From Dallia pectoralis (taxonomy: Eukaryota > Chordata > Actinopteri > Esociformes > Umbridae), in NCBI GenBank assembly GCA_029465975.1, contig CM055743.1:19392720-19456719 (forward strand): a stretch of 64,000 nt of DNA, written 5' to 3'. Positions 1 to 11,942 of this stretch are shown here, one piece after another; within the stretch, counting starts at the first letter, position 1, and the number at the start of each line of letters is the position of its first letter. The translations under genes and the position numbers were made by a program. The notes beneath the pieces were generated by a model. The model was given only the letters and a program-made list of their open reading frames with translations. It was not told where the DNA came from and did no database searches.

Positions 1-2416
1 TGATGACGTTTTGTGACCCAGGTTTGGTTTTGATGACGTTCTGTGACCCAGGTATGGTTGTGATCACGTTCTGTGACCCAGGTTTGGTTGTGATGACGTT
101 TTGTGAACCAGGTTTGGTTGTGATGACGTTCTGTGACCCAGGTTTGGTTGTGATGACGTTTTGTGACCCAGGTTTGGTTGGTATGAGGTTTTGTGACCCA
201 GGTTTGGTTGTGATGACGTTTTGTGACCCAGGTTTGGTTGGGATGACGTTTGTGACCCAGGTTTGGTTTTGATGACGTTCTGTGACCCAGGTTTGGTTGT
301 GATGACGTTTTGTGACCCAGGTTTGGTTGGTATGAGGTTTTGTGACCCAGGTTTGTTTGTGATGACGTTTTGTGACCCAGGTTTGGTTTTGATGACGTTC
401 TGTGACCCAGGTATGGTTGTGATCACGTTCTGTGACCCAGGTTTGGTTGTGATCACGTTCTGTGACCCAGGTTTGGTTGTGATGACGTTTTGTGAACCAG
501 GTTTGGTTGTGATGACGTTCTGTGACCCAGGTTTGGTTGTGATGACGTTTTGTGACCCAGGTTTGGTTGGTATGAGGTTTTGTGACCCAGGTTTGGTTGT
601 GATGACGTTTTGTGACCCAGGTTTGGTTGGGATGACGTTTGTGACCCAGGTTTGGTTTTGATGACGTTCTGTGACCCAGGTTTGGTTGTGATGACGTTTT
701 GTGACCCAGGTTTGGTTGGTATGAGGTTTTGTGACCCAGGTTTGGTTGTGATGACGTTTTGTGACCCAGGTTTGGTTTTGATGACGTTCTGTGACCCAGG
801 TATGGTTGTGATCACGTTCTGTGACCCAGGTTTGGTTGTGATGACGTTTTGTGAACCAGGTTTGGTTGTGATGACGTTCTGTGACCCAGGTTTGGTTGTG
901 ATGACGTTTTGTGACCCAGGTTTGGTTGGTATGAGGTTTTGTGACCCAGGTTTGGTTGTGATGACGTTTTGTGACCCAGGTTTGGTTGGGATGACGTTTG
1001 TGACCCAGGTTTGGTTTTGATGACGTTCTGTGACCCAGGTTTGGTTGTGATGACGTTTTGTGACCCAGGTTTGGTTGGTATGAGGTTTTGTGACCCAGGT
1101 TTGTTTGTGATGACGTTTTGTGACCCAGGTTTGGTTTTGATGACGTTCTGTGACCCAGGTTTGGTTGTGATCACGTTCTGTGACCCAGGTTTGGTTGTGA
1201 TGACGTTTTGTGAACCAGGTTTGGTTGTGATGACGTTTTGTGACCCAGGTTTGGTTTTGATGACGTTCTGTGACCCAGGTATGGTTGTGATCACGTTCTG
1301 TGACCCAGGTTTGGTTGTGATGACGTTTTGTGAACCAGGTTTGGTTGTGATGACGTTCTGTGACCCAGGTTTGGTTGTGATGACGTTTTGTGACCCAGGT
1401 TTGGTTGGTATGAGGTTTTGTGACCCAGGTTTGTTTGTGATGACGTTTTGTGACCCAGGTTTGGTTTTGATGACGTTCTGTGACCCAGGTATGGTTGTGA
1501 TCACGTTCTGTGACCCAGGTTTGGTTGTGATGACGTTTTGTGAACCAGGTTTGGTTGTGATGACGTTTTGTGACCCAGGTTTGGTTTTGATGACGTTCTG
1601 TGACCCAGGTATGGTTGTGATCACGTTCTGTGACCCAGGTTTGGTTGTGATGACGTTTTGTGAACCAGGTTTGGTTGTGATGACGTTCTGTGACCCAGGT
1701 TTGGTTGTGATGACGTTTTGTGACCCAGGTTTGGTTGGTATGAGGTTTTGTGACCCAGGTTTGGTTGTGATGACGTTCTGTGACCCAGGTTTGGTTGTGA
1801 TCACGTTTTGTGAACCAGGTTTGGTTGTGATGACGTTTTGTGACCCAGGGTTGGTTGTGATGACGTTTTGTGACCCAGGTTTGGTTTTGATGACGTTCTG
1901 TGACCCAGGTATGGTTGTGATCACGTTCTGTGACCCAGGTTTGGTTGTGATGACGTTTTGTGAACCAGGTTTGGTTGTGATGACGTTCTGTGACCCAGGT
2001 TTGGTTGTGATGACGTTTTGTGACCCAGGTTTGGTTGTGATGACGTTCTGTGACCCAGGTATGGTTGTGATCACGTTCTGTGACCCAGGTTTGGTTGTGA
2101 TGACGTTTTGTGAACCAGGTTTGGTTGTGATGACGTTTTGTGACCCAGGTTTGATTGTGATGACGTTTTGTGACCCAGGTTTGGTTGTGATGACATTTTG
2201 TGACCCAGGTTTGGTTGTGATGACGTTTTGTGACCCAGGTTTGGTTGTGATGACGTTTTGTGAACCAGGTTTGGTTGTGATGACGTTTTGTGACCCAGGT
2301 TTGGTTGTGATGACGTTTTGTGACACAGGTTTGGTTGTGATGACGTTTTGTGACCCAGGTTTGGTTGTGATGACGTTTTGTGACCCAGGTTTGGTTGTGA
2401 TGACGTTTTGTGACCC
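1..2416. repeat. 30-bp minisatellite, about 80 copies, runs off the left edge
   Basis: The unit begins TGATGACGTTTTGTGACCC and ends GGTTTGGTTG. Variants differ at a few fixed sites (TTCTG or TTTTG; GATCACG or GATGACG; GTGAACC or GTGACCC; GGTATGAGG). Three units near 242, 631 and 990 lack one T and are 29 bp, marking two tandem higher-order blocks of 389 bp (13 units) and 359 bp (12 units). Most units hold a TGACGT half-CRE. Thirty is divisible by three, so several frames stay open; these are not genes. Confidence 0.97.
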
Positions 2417-2519
2417 TTCGTGCCCATACTGTGTCAGTGCCGTGCCCATAATATGCCATGTCCATAATATGCCGTGCACATAATATGTCGTGCACATAAT
2501 ATGTTGTGCCCATACTGTG
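2417..2519. repeat. Short degenerate repeat with CATAATATG core
   Basis: The core CCATAATATGCCGTG recurs at about 17-20 bp spacing, four to six degenerate copies, directly abutting the 30-bp array. Confidence 0.75.
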
Positions 2520-2769
2520 GGGGTATCTTCAAAGGCCAGTCCTTTCACAGTACACAAGCTCAGCTCCAGAGTGCGACTCGGCACCTGATTGATTTTCCTG
2601 CAGTGCTACTCCAGTGAGCAGCGGCTTTCTCCCCTGCCAGGTGTCCATCAGGGTTGTGTGGATGGGTTCAGCAGAAAGTGGTACCTGTCTGTCTATCTCA
2701 TCAGCACTCTCTGTATAGTACCTCTCTATGCATTCAGAATCTGGTCAAAAGTAGAGAACTCTATATGGG

Positions 2770-3760
2770 TTTGTTTCACAACAGGGTTTCCTGGTGTCAC
2801 CTGGTGTTGGCTAGTTTGGTACACAACAGGGTTTCCTGGTGTCACCTGGTGTTGGCTAGTTTGGTACACAAGAAGGTTTCCTGGTGTCACCTGGTGTTGG
2901 CTAGTTTGGTTCACAAGAGGGTTTCCTGGTGTCACCTGGTGTGGGCTAGTTTGGTACACAACATAGTTTCCTGGTGTCACCTGGTGTTGGCTAGTTTGGT
3001 TCACAACAGGGTTTCCTGGTGTCACCTGGCGTTGGCTAGTTTGGTACACAACAGGGTTTCCTTGTGTCACCTGGTGTTGGCTAGTTTGGTACACAACAGG
3101 GTTTCCTTGTGTCACCTGGTGTTGGCTAGTTTGGTACACAACAGAGTTTCCTTGTGTCACCTGTTGTTGGCTAGTTTGGTACACAACAGAGTTTCCTCGT
3201 GTCACCTGGTGTTGGCTAGTTTGGTACACAACAGAGTTTCCTCGTGTCACCTGGTGTTGGCTAGTTTGGTACAAAACAGGGTTTCCTTGTGTCACCTGGT
3301 GTTGGCTAGTTTGGTTCACAACAGGGTTTCCTGGTGTCAACTGGTGTTGGCTAGTTTGGTACACAACAGGGTTTCCTGGTGTCACCTGGTGTTGGCTAGT
3401 TTGGTACACAAGAGGGTTTCCTTGTGTCACCTGGTGTTGGCTAGTTTGGTACACAACAGGGTTTCCTTGTGTCACCTGGTGTTGGCTAGTTTGGTTCACA
3501 ACAGGGTTTCCTTGTGTCACCTGGTGTTGGCTAGTTTGGTACACAAGAGGGTTTCCTTGTGTCACCTGGTGTTGGCTAGTTTGGTTCACAACAGAGTTTC
3601 CTGGTGTCACCTGGTATTGGCTAGTTTGGTACACAACAGAGTTTCCTTGTGTCACCTGGTGTTGGCTAGTTTGGTTCACAACAGGGTTTCCTTGTGTCAC
3701 CTGGTGTTGGCTAGTTTGGTACACAACAGGGTTTCCTTGTGTCACCTGGTGTTAACTAGT
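2770..3760. repeat. 45-bp minisatellite, about 22 copies
   Basis: The unit contains ACAACAGGGTTTCCTTGTG followed by TCACCTGGTGTTGGCTAG and TTTGGT. Variation is limited to single bases (TACACA or TTCACA, CTGGTG or CTTGTG, CAGGG or CAGAG). The unit is divisible by three, giving spurious open frames on both strands. About 250 bp of unique sequence (2520-2769) separates it from the previous array. Confidence 0.97.
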
Positions 3761-3855
3761 CAGCGAGGAGGATCGGTCCCAACGCCCCCAGGTTGAACAA
3801 TCCTGTTTTTTTAAATCCCACTGCAGTAACTGCCTTTTGAACTTTTAACGGGGGT

Positions 3856-4297
3856 CGGACGAGCTTGTGGGACGAGCTTGTGGGACGAGCTTGAGGGACG
3901 AGCCTGATGGACGAGCGTGAGAGACGAGCCTGGGGGGCGAGCCTGAGGGGCGAGCCTGAGGGGCGAGCCTGAGGGGCGAGCTTGAGGGACGAGCTTGAGG
4001 GACGAGCCTGAGGGGCGAGCTTAAGGGACGAGCTTGAGGGACGAGCCTGAGGGACGAGTTTGAGGGACGAGCCTGAGGGGCGAGCTTGAGGGACGAGCTT
4101 GAGGGACGAGCCTGAGGGGCGAGCTTGGTGGACGAGCTTGAGGGACGAGCTTGAGGGGCGAGCTTGAGGGACGAGCTTGAGGGACGAGCCTGAGGGACGA
4201 GCCTGAGGGGCGAGCTTGAGGGACGAGTTTGAGGGAAGAGCTTGAGGGACGAGCTTGAGGGACGAGCCTGAAGGACGAGCCTGAGGGACGAGTTTGA
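3856..4297. repeat. 15-bp minisatellite, about 29 copies
   Basis: The unit is GGACGAGCTTGAGGG, with CCTGA and GGGCGAG variants. The plus strand is purine-rich and the period is regular. Confidence 0.96.
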
Positions 4298-5024
4298 ACG
4301 GGACTCAAGAAAACTGGTTTCCAAGGCTATCGCCACCTTCATGTGACGCTCCATCAATCAATCGCTCTTTCACCTTTTTCCTGTTTTCTCTCTGTCTTCC
4401 CCACTCTCTATTTTTTCACTCTTCCCATCTCTCTCTCACACATTTTTTTTTATAAAAAGCTTATGTTTACTCTCTCTAGCTCCATATCTCCACCTTTTTA
4501 TTCAAACTCTGTGCGCAACAATGACACCTGTCTGGTATATTACCAGGATACAGGGAATTACAAGAACGATCAGACGCACAGTCACACGCACGTTTTAGGG
4601 GGTTGGCACATTGATGTTTTATTATCCTCGACCTACAATGCAGACAAAAGTGGGTAGATCCCATTTTCCTCCCAGCTCATTATGTTCTATTGGCAACAAG
4701 GGGAGCGATAATTTGCCCTTGGGAACAGAACTGACACTGGCACACAAACAGCCGGTGTCACAAATCCGCCGCTCTGGGCCAAAGCACGGCCGCTTCATTT
4801 CCATACCCACCTCCCAGAGGGATGTAGGGCCAGTTAAACCACACGTCAGATGCTCTGGGGTCCTAGATGAGGAGAGCACATGTGTTAATGTGGTCAGTCG
4901 CTGTGCAGGAGGTAGGGGAACTGAAATTGGGCGGAAACCCATCGTGGCACTTGGAGACAGCTGGGGACTAAGTTTGGAGATCCAGAAGTGAGGACCACCC
5001 CACCATGCCTGGGTGGTCAGCCAG
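4298..5024. other. Unique intronic sequence
   Basis: No gene recognised. The first 200 bases contain a CT- and T-rich stretch (4350-4500); the rest is mixed composition. Short open frames here have no recognisable domain. Confidence 0.7.
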
Positions 5025-6570
5025 TCCCCCCTTTACCCCCAGACTGTCCCAGTAATGTGTGCCCTGTTCTGTCCTGCACTCCACCCCCCCCCCCTCTACC
5101 ACCAGGCCATCCCAGTAATGTGTGCCCTGTTCTGTCCTGCGCTCCACCCCCCTCTTTACCACCAGGCCATCCCAGTAATGTGTGCCCTGTTCTGTCCTGC
5201 GCTCCACCCCCCTCTACCACCAGGCCATCCCAGTAATGTGTGCCCTGTTCTGTCCTGCACTCCACCCCCCTCTACCACCAGGCCGTCCCAGTAATGTGTG
5301 CCCTGTTCTGTCCTGCGCTCCACCCCCTCTACCACCAGGCCATCCCAGTAATGTGTGCCCTGTTCTGTCCTGCACTCCACCCCCCTCTACCACCAGGCCG
5401 TCCCAGTAATGTGTGCCCTGTTCTGTCCTGCGCTCCACCCCCCTCTACCACCAGGCCGTCCCAGTAATGTGTGCCCTGTTCTGTCCTGCACTCCACCCCC
5501 CTCTACCACCAGGCCGTCCCAGTAATGTGTGCCCTGTTCTGTCCTGCACTCCACCCCCTCTACCACCAGGCCATCCCAGTAATGTGTGCCCTGTTCTGTC
5601 CTGCACTCCACCCCCCTCTACCACCAGGCCGTCCCAGTAATGTGTGCCCTGTTCTGTCCTGCACTCCACCCCCCTCTACCACCAGGCCATCCCAGTAATG
5701 TGTGCCCTGTTCTGTCCTGCACTCCACCCCCCTCTACCACCAGGCCATCCCAGTAATGTGTGCCCTGTTCTGTCCTGCACTCCACACCCCCTCTACCACC
5801 AGGCCGTCCCAGTAATGTGTGCCCTGTTCTGTCCTGCACTCCACCCCCTCTACCACCAGGCCGTCCCAGTAATGTGTGCCCTGTTCTGTCCTGCACTCCA
5901 CCCCCTCTACCACCAGGCCATCCCAGTAATGTGTGCCCTGTTCTGTCCTGCACTCCACCCCCCTCTACCACCAGGCCATCCCAGTAATGTGTGCCCTGTT
6001 CTGTCCTGCACTCCACCCCCTCTACCACCAGGCCATCCCAGTAATGTGTGCCCTGTTCTGTCCTGCACTCCACCACCCCCTCTACCACCAGGCCGTCCCA
6101 GTAATGTGTGCCCTGTTCTGTCCTGCACTCCACCCCCTCTACCACCAGGCCGTCCCAGTAATGTGTGCCCTGTTCTGTCCTGCACTCCACCCCCCTCTAC
6201 CACCAGGCCATCCCAGTAATGTGTGCCCTGTTCTGTCCTGCACTCCACCCCCCTCTACCACCAGGCCGTCCCAGTAATGTGTGCCCTGTTCTGTCCTGCA
6301 CTCCACCCCCCTCTACCACCAGGCCATCCCAGTAATGTGTGCCCTGTTCTGTCCTGCACTCCACCCCCCTCTACCACCAGGCCATCCCAGTAATGTGTGC
6401 CCTGTTCTGTCCTGCACTCCACCCCCCTCTACCACCAGGCCATCCCAGTAATGTGTGCCCTGTTCTGTCCTGCACCCCCCTCTACCACCAGGCCATCCCA
6501 GTAATGTGTGCCCTGTTCTGTCCTGCACTCCACCCCCCTTTACCACCAGGCCGTCCCAGTAATGCACTCC
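5025..6570. repeat. 57-58-bp minisatellite, about 27 copies
   Basis: The unit contains CAGTAATGTGTGCCCTG and TTCTGTCCTGCACTCCA, then a C-run and CTCTACCACCAGGCC. Length varies from 51 to 63 bp almost entirely through the C-run, which is 4 to 10 long. Otherwise copies differ mainly as GCCATCC or GCCGTCC. Confidence 0.97.
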
Positions 6571-6716
6571 ATCTCCCCGTTCAGACCGATTCACCCCCGG
6601 CACCCTGGTCGAAATGAAATACGCCCGGATCATTTGGCCCGGCGAGGAAAAACGAGACTCCGATGTTCAAGGGATCCGATTGCTCCATCATCAGGCTGTC
6701 ACCTCCACCCAGAAAG

Positions 6717-7110
6717 CAGAAGCCGGGGTTGAGTTGAAGCCGGGGTTGAGTTGAAGCCGGGGTTGAGTTGAAGCCGGGGTTGAGTTGAAGCCGGGGTTGA
6801 GTTGAAGCCGGGGTTGAGTTGAAGCCGGGGTTGAGTTGAAACCGGGGTTGAGTTGAAGCCGGGGTTGAGTTGAAGCCGGGGTTGAGTTGAAGCCGGGGTT
6901 GAGTTGAAACCGGGGTTGAGTTGAAGCTGGGGTTGAGTTGAAGCCGGGGTTGAGTTGAAGCCGGGGTTGAGTTGAAGCCGGGGTTGAGTTGAAGCCGGGG
7001 TTGAGTTGAAACCGGGGTTGAGTTGAAGTAGGGGTTGAGTTTAAGGCGGGGTTGAGTTGAAGCCGGGGTGGGTTGAAACCAGGGTTGAGTTGAAGTAGGG
7101 GGTTGAGTTG
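6717..7110. repeat. 17-bp minisatellite, about 23 copies
   Basis: The unit is GAAGCCGGGGTTGAGTT. Copies are near-identical up to about 7020, then degrade (GAAGTAGGGG, a shortened GGGTGGGTT unit) toward the 3' end. Confidence 0.97.
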
Positions 7111-7650
7111 GCTAGATAGAGAAATTGAGATATGGGTAGACAGGTTGGACTCTAGTAAAACTGGCTAAGTTTAGTAAAGACTGAAAAACCGGATTAGTGG
7201 AAACATGCTCTTTAAAGCTTATATCACCAGTGTTAAACCTGGGCTTCACAAGGACTGGCTCTGTCACATCAAAGCCTCACCAACTCGTCCTGGAAGAGAA
7301 GCCGCTAGCATGGTGTCCACACCAACACACACACCAACACACACACACACGTAAACGTCATGCACACAAGATCCTTGTCTTCTTTGTTTATTAACATTAT
7401 TCTCCATGATGGGCTGGTTACCTGATTTCGTTTCATCCTTCCCCAGGCATCTTTGTGGGATATTTTTGGACCAGAAAGATGCATTGATGAACCATCTTTA
7501 ACATTTAATGAGACGAGCAGTGATGAGTTGGCATCCAAAGATGACTGTCTCCTGGTCCCAGTGGACACAAACAAAGTTATAATGAGATTTTTCCCCAACT
7601 CAATGCCAACACGAGGCTTTTTCAACTGGTTTCCTAAAATTAGGCTACTG
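7111..7650. other. Unique intronic sequence with a small CA tract
   Basis: Mixed-composition sequence with an imperfect CA/CACCAA tract at about 7317-7352. No coding potential recognised. Confidence 0.7.
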
Positions 7651-8136
7651 TACTCAGGCATACAACTGTACTCACGCATACAACTGTACTCACGCATACA
7701 ACTGTACTCAGGCATACAACTGTACTCAGGCATACAACTGTACTCAGGCATACAACTGTACTCACACATACAACTGTACTCACGCATACAACTGTACTGA
7801 CGCATACAACTGTACTCAGGCATACAACTGTACTCAGGCATACAACTGTACTGACGCATACAACTGTACTGACGCATACAACTGTACTCAGGCATACAAC
7901 TGTACTGACGCATACAACTGTACTGACGCATACGACTGTACTGACGCATACAACTGTACTCAGGCATACAACTGTACTGACGCATACAACTGTACTCAGG
8001 CATACAACTGTACTGACGCATACAACTGTACTGACGCATACAACTGTACTGACGCATACAACTGTACTCAGGCATACAACTCTACTCACGCATACGACTG
8101 TACTCACGCATACAAATGTACTCACGCATACAACTG
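7651..8136. repeat. 18-bp minisatellite, about 27 copies
   Basis: The unit is TACTCAGGCATACAACTG, with a recurrent choice between CTCAGG, CTCACG and CTGACG. The 18-bp period keeps a minus-strand frame open; this is not a gene. Confidence 0.96.
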
Positions 8137-8485
8137 TTTCCTAATGGGATGAAGCCTTTATAATAAATTACCTTTAATCCAGATCAACTGGGAAAAGTAT
8201 GGTTTTGAGACGGTCAAATTACAGTCAATTACCATGTGCCTTGGATTGCATCAGAACAGATTGATATCCACAAATCACAGTGTTGGACTGTAGTTCTGGT
8301 CTTTGTACTCATTAGTTCATACCGGTCACCCACTCCACCACAACGGGCAGTAAATAGAGTCACCACTGTGCTCTGAGAAATGGCAGAATTACCCCTTGCG
8401 GGTGAAATATGGGCCAGGAAATTCCTCACTTTCTTATGCACTCGGAGAAAAGCTCTATTTCCTTTACACACAAGCACGCTGCCAG

Positions 8486-8486
<1 letters not shown>
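8137..8486. other. Unique intronic sequence
   Basis: About 350 bases of mixed composition between an 18-bp array and a CA tract. Nothing recognisable. Confidence 0.65.
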
Positions 8487-8541
<55 letters not shown>

Positions 8542-8556
8542 TCACACTCACACTCA

Positions 8557-8592
<36 letters not shown>

Positions 8593-8641
8593 GACCCGCA
8601 CACACACGCACACACACACACACACACACACTCACACACAG
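8486..8641. repeat. CA microsatellite with interruptions
   Basis: Tract of (CA)n, about 155 bp, broken by CTCACACTCAC and a GGGACCCG interruption. Confidence 0.95.
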
Positions 8642-8858
8642 CTCTCTGGCGAGCTCTAATGCTTAATATCTACTCACAATGCTCTAATGTTTTTTCACCG
8701 TTTTGCCTAATCATGCGTACATGTTCCTGGACTTTGTCGTTGTGAACCATTAAGAAATGTCGTGTTTCGCTGTCGCCATGGTTTATATTGCAGCTGAGGG
8801 TGTTTCCAACGTTGTTTTAAGTTACTCTAAAAAATAGCCCTGGAGGAGGCGGTTTTAA

Positions 8859-9048
8859 AACAGTCACAAACACAGTATAGTACAGAGACCACGTGAATCT
8901 CTCTGAAAACAGTCACACATACACAGTAAAACAGTCACACAGTAAACAGTCACACAGTAAACAGTCACACACACACACACACACAGTAAAACAGTCACAC
9001 AGTAAACAGTCACACACATTAATGTACATACAGCACGTGAATCTCTCC
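8859..9048. repeat. 15-bp CAGTCACACAGTAAA repeat flanked by a duplicated CACGTGAATCTCTC
   Basis: Imperfect copies of CAGTCACACAGTAAA with internal CA expansions. The 14-mer CACGTGAATCTCTC occurs once on each side (about 8890 and 9033), so the array probably grew inside a duplicated segment. It ends about 250 bp before the rbms3 exon at 9299. Confidence 0.85.
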
Positions 9049-9298
9049 TCCACACGGAAATAAAGGTTGCAAGTAAAACAGGTCTCAACCTGTAACAGAC
9101 ATCAAAAATGACACTGTTTGTTACTGTATTGGTTGATTTTACAACTGAGAGAGAGTTCTGTTATATCGATATATCGGTTTGTTGTGCTGTTTTAACACCT
9201 AATGGGGTTTCTAAATAACAAAAACACGTCGACCATATTCTTTCGAAGCTAGTGCAATGTGTCAAACTTAAACAACATTATCTCTTTTGCTGTTACAG

Positions 9299-9357
9299 AT
9301 ATGGAAAAATTGTGTCAACCAAGGCAATCCTGGACAAGAATACCAACCAGTGCAAAG
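9299..9357 (+). CDS. rbms3: rbms3 internal exon, middle of RRM1
   Basis: This 59-nt exon encodes YGKIVSTKAILDKNTNQCK, preceded by one base (A) that completes a split codon, fitting the Pro of the family sequence CQPYGK, and followed by one base (G) that opens the next split codon. The acceptor is a pyrimidine-rich tract ending TGTTACAG at 9298; the donor is AAAG/GTACGT. RBMS proteins are single-stranded nucleic acid and AU-rich RNA binding proteins with two RRMs. This exon covers the first helix and following strand of RRM1, between RNP2 (encoded upstream, outside the window) and RNP1 (starting at its end). From family knowledge, KNTNQCKG is the RBMS3 form, while RBMS1 and RBMS2 carry KTTNKCKG. 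It joins in frame to the exon at 27663. The family call is very secure; the paralogue call is good but rests on few residues. Confidence 0.95.
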
Positions 9358-9844
9358 GTACGTTATCAATGTCTCTGTATATAAAGTCGCTGCAGTTTAG
9401 GTCCAATGGACTCTTGCATAAAGTACTTAAAAAAAAGTGTGATTCATTTCGGACAAATGCTTAGCGTTTTGTTCGCAACTGTCTGTGTTGTCCGTTGTCG
9501 TAGCCAAACCCTGGCATAAATACAGACCCCAAGGAAGTGCCTGTCTGTCGTGAATCATCAGTTTTGCAGGTTGTACTGGCTTCAGGAAGGATGGGGGTAA
9601 ACCAGGATGTGCTGTGATAAAGCTTGTTGGATGGACTTCAGAGAATAGACAGAGGTTGAGTGTCAGTCTTTATTTGACTCGTCTTTAGTCTGTGTTTGGT
9701 TAAACAACATGTTAGAATGTAATGGTGAAGAAAGTAGCGGACACGTGATATTAGCAACGCATTTTCAAATAGCTAATTAGGTGTACATAACCAAGTAGAG
9801 GTCGAACAGGCAAATACAGTTTTGGATATACATTACTGTAAACA
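9358..9844. other. Unique intronic sequence downstream of the first exon
   Basis: Mixed composition after the donor site; no repeat or open frame of note. Confidence 0.65.
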
Positions 9845-10974
9845 TAAGTGTAACTGGTAGTGTAAATAGTAGTGTACATAGTAGTGTACATAGTAGTGTA
9901 CATAGTAGTGTACATAGTAGTGTAAATATTAGTGTAAATAGTAGTGTACATAGTAGTGTAAATATTAGTGTAAATAGTAGTGTACATAGTAGTGTACATA
10001 GTAGTGTAAATATTAGTGTAAATAGTAGTGTACATAGTAGTGTACATAGTAGTGTAAATAGTAGTGTACATAGTAGTGTACATAGTAGTGTACATAGTAG
10101 TGTAAATAGTAGTGTACATAGTAGTGTACATAGTAGTGTACATAGTAGTGTAAATATTAGTGTAAATAGTAGTGTACATAGTAGTGTACATAGTAGTGTA
10201 AATATTAGTGTAAATAGTAGTGTACATAGTAGTGTACATAGTAGTGTACATAGTAGTGTAAATATTAGTGTAAATAGTAGTGTACATAGTAGTGTACATA
10301 GTAGTGTACATAGTAGTGTAAATATTAGTGTAAATAGTAGTGTACATAGTAGTGTACATAGTAGTGTAAATAGTAGTGTACATAGTAGTGTAAATAGTAG
10401 TGTACATAGTAGTGTACATAGTAGTGTACATAGTAGTGTAAATAGTAGTGTACATAGTAGTGTAAATAGTAGTGTACATAGTAGTGTACATAGTAGTGTA
10501 CATAGTAGTGTAAATAGTAGTGTACATAGTAGTGTAAATTGTACTGTAACTATTAGTGTAACTATTAGTGTAAATTGTACTGTATCTAGTAGTGTACATA
10601 GTAGTGTACATAGTAGTGTACATTGTACTGTAACTATTAGTGTAAATAGTAGTGTAAATTGTAGTGTAACTATTAGTGTACATAGTAGTGTAAATTGTAC
10701 TGTAACTATTAGTGTAACTATTAGTGTAAATAGTAGTTTAAATTGTACTGTAACTATTAGTGTAAATAGTAGTGTAAATTGTACTTTAACTATTAGTGTA
10801 CATAGTAGTGTAAATTGTACTGTAACTATTAGTGTACATAGTAGTGTAAACTGTACTGTAACTATTAGTGTAACTATTAGTGTAAATAGTAGTGTAAATT
10901 GTACTTGTAACTAGTAGTGTAAATAGTAGTGTACATTGTACTTGTAACTATTAGTGTAAATAGTAGTGTAAATA
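9845..10974. repeat. 12-bp minisatellite, about 94 copies
   Basis: The unit is AGTAGTGTACAT with a two-state site (TACAT or TAAAT) and an ATTAGTG variant. From about 10150 to 10380 the ATTAGTG variant recurs at 48-60 bp, showing a higher-order period of four to five units. The 3' third (after about 10530) is more diverged and alternates with AAATTGTACTGTAACT. The unit is divisible by three, so a minus-strand frame of about 310 codons is open but meaningless. Confidence 0.96.
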
Positions 10975-11359
10975 CATTTGAATTACTTTTCTTGACCTAA
11001 AATGTGGAGAGGGAAACCATACAATTGCTCTTTGGATTGGCCAATCAGAAGCCAGTCAGGCTCCATGTTGGGAGGAAGAATTGACCCAGGGGTCGCGACA
11101 AACAGGAAGACAAGATTGATGCGCTACAAGGGTACAGCAGAGGTGTGAATTTGGTAACAGGGTTCTGGAGAACTTGACATAGCGCCCCTGTGTCCAGTTC
11201 CAGGTCGGGTTATTCTCTAGAGGGCCAGACTCTGGGCTCTGCTCTCCACAGCAGCTATGGGAAACCAGTTTCCTACATCTCATCTGCCAGGAATGCACTG
11301 CTGCCTCGATGCCAAGAGCCAAGTATAGGAGTCCGTATTTTACGAGTGGATATGATGGT
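10975..11359. other. Unique intronic sequence
   Basis: Mixed composition. Includes a CCAAT-containing stretch at about 11040 (GATTGGCCAATCAG). No coding signal. Confidence 0.6.
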
Positions 11360-11808
11360 CCAGCCCTGTGCCCCAGGAGAGGGAGGGTGGATGTGGGGGA
11401 AAGAAGGCTACAGGGATGGGTGCTAGATCAAATCCCTGTGCCCCAGGAGAGGGTGGGGGGGGGATGGAAGGCTAACTGGATGGGCGCTAGCTCAAAGCCC
11501 TGTGCTCCAGGAGAGGGTGGGGGGGGATGGAAGGCTAACTGGATGGGCCCTAGCTCAAAGCCCTGTGCCCCAGGAGAGGGTGGGTGGGGGAGGAAGGCTA
11601 ACTGGATGGGCGCTAGCTCAAAGCCCTGTGCCCCAGGAGAGGGTGGGTGGGGGGAGGAAGGCTAACTGGATGGGCGCTAGCTCAAATCCCTGTGTTCCAG
11701 GAGAGGGGGGGGGGGAGGAAGGCTAACTGGATGGATGCTAGCTCAAATCCCTGTGCCCCAGGAGAGGGGGGGAGGAAGGCTACAGGGATGGGCGCTAGCT
11801 CAAAGCCT
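11360..11808. repeat. 63-70-bp minisatellite, 7 copies
   Basis: The unit contains CCCTGTGCCCCAGGAGAGG, a G-run, then AAGGCTAACTGGATGGGCG and CTAGCTCAAA. Length varies through the G-run. GGGTGGGTGGGGGGAGG segments could form G-quadruplexes on the plus strand. Confidence 0.93.
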
Positions 11809-11942
11809 CATTTAAAGCCATGTGTTTCTGTGCAAACGCAGGCGCTTGGCTAACGTATAGCCGTGTAACTTATCTGGATAATCACTATTGACAGTCAGGG
11901 CCTCATTTCTTTAAACCTGATAAATAAATATATATATATATA

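Noticed and set aside
453..2513. 686- and 590-codon minus-strand open frames and plus-strand frames in the 30-bp array
   Set aside because: The 30-bp unit is divisible by three and lacks stops in several frames on both strands; the peptides are pure unit translations that end where the array ends.
4611..4991. A 126-codon plus-strand frame overlapping a 106-codon minus-strand frame
   Set aside because: No domain is recognisable, the frames overlap on opposite strands, and there are no splice-site-bounded exons; chance open frames in unique sequence.
9751..10683. 310-codon minus-strand frame of TTMYTTIYTN repeats
   Set aside because: Direct translation of the 12-bp array; the same argument applies.
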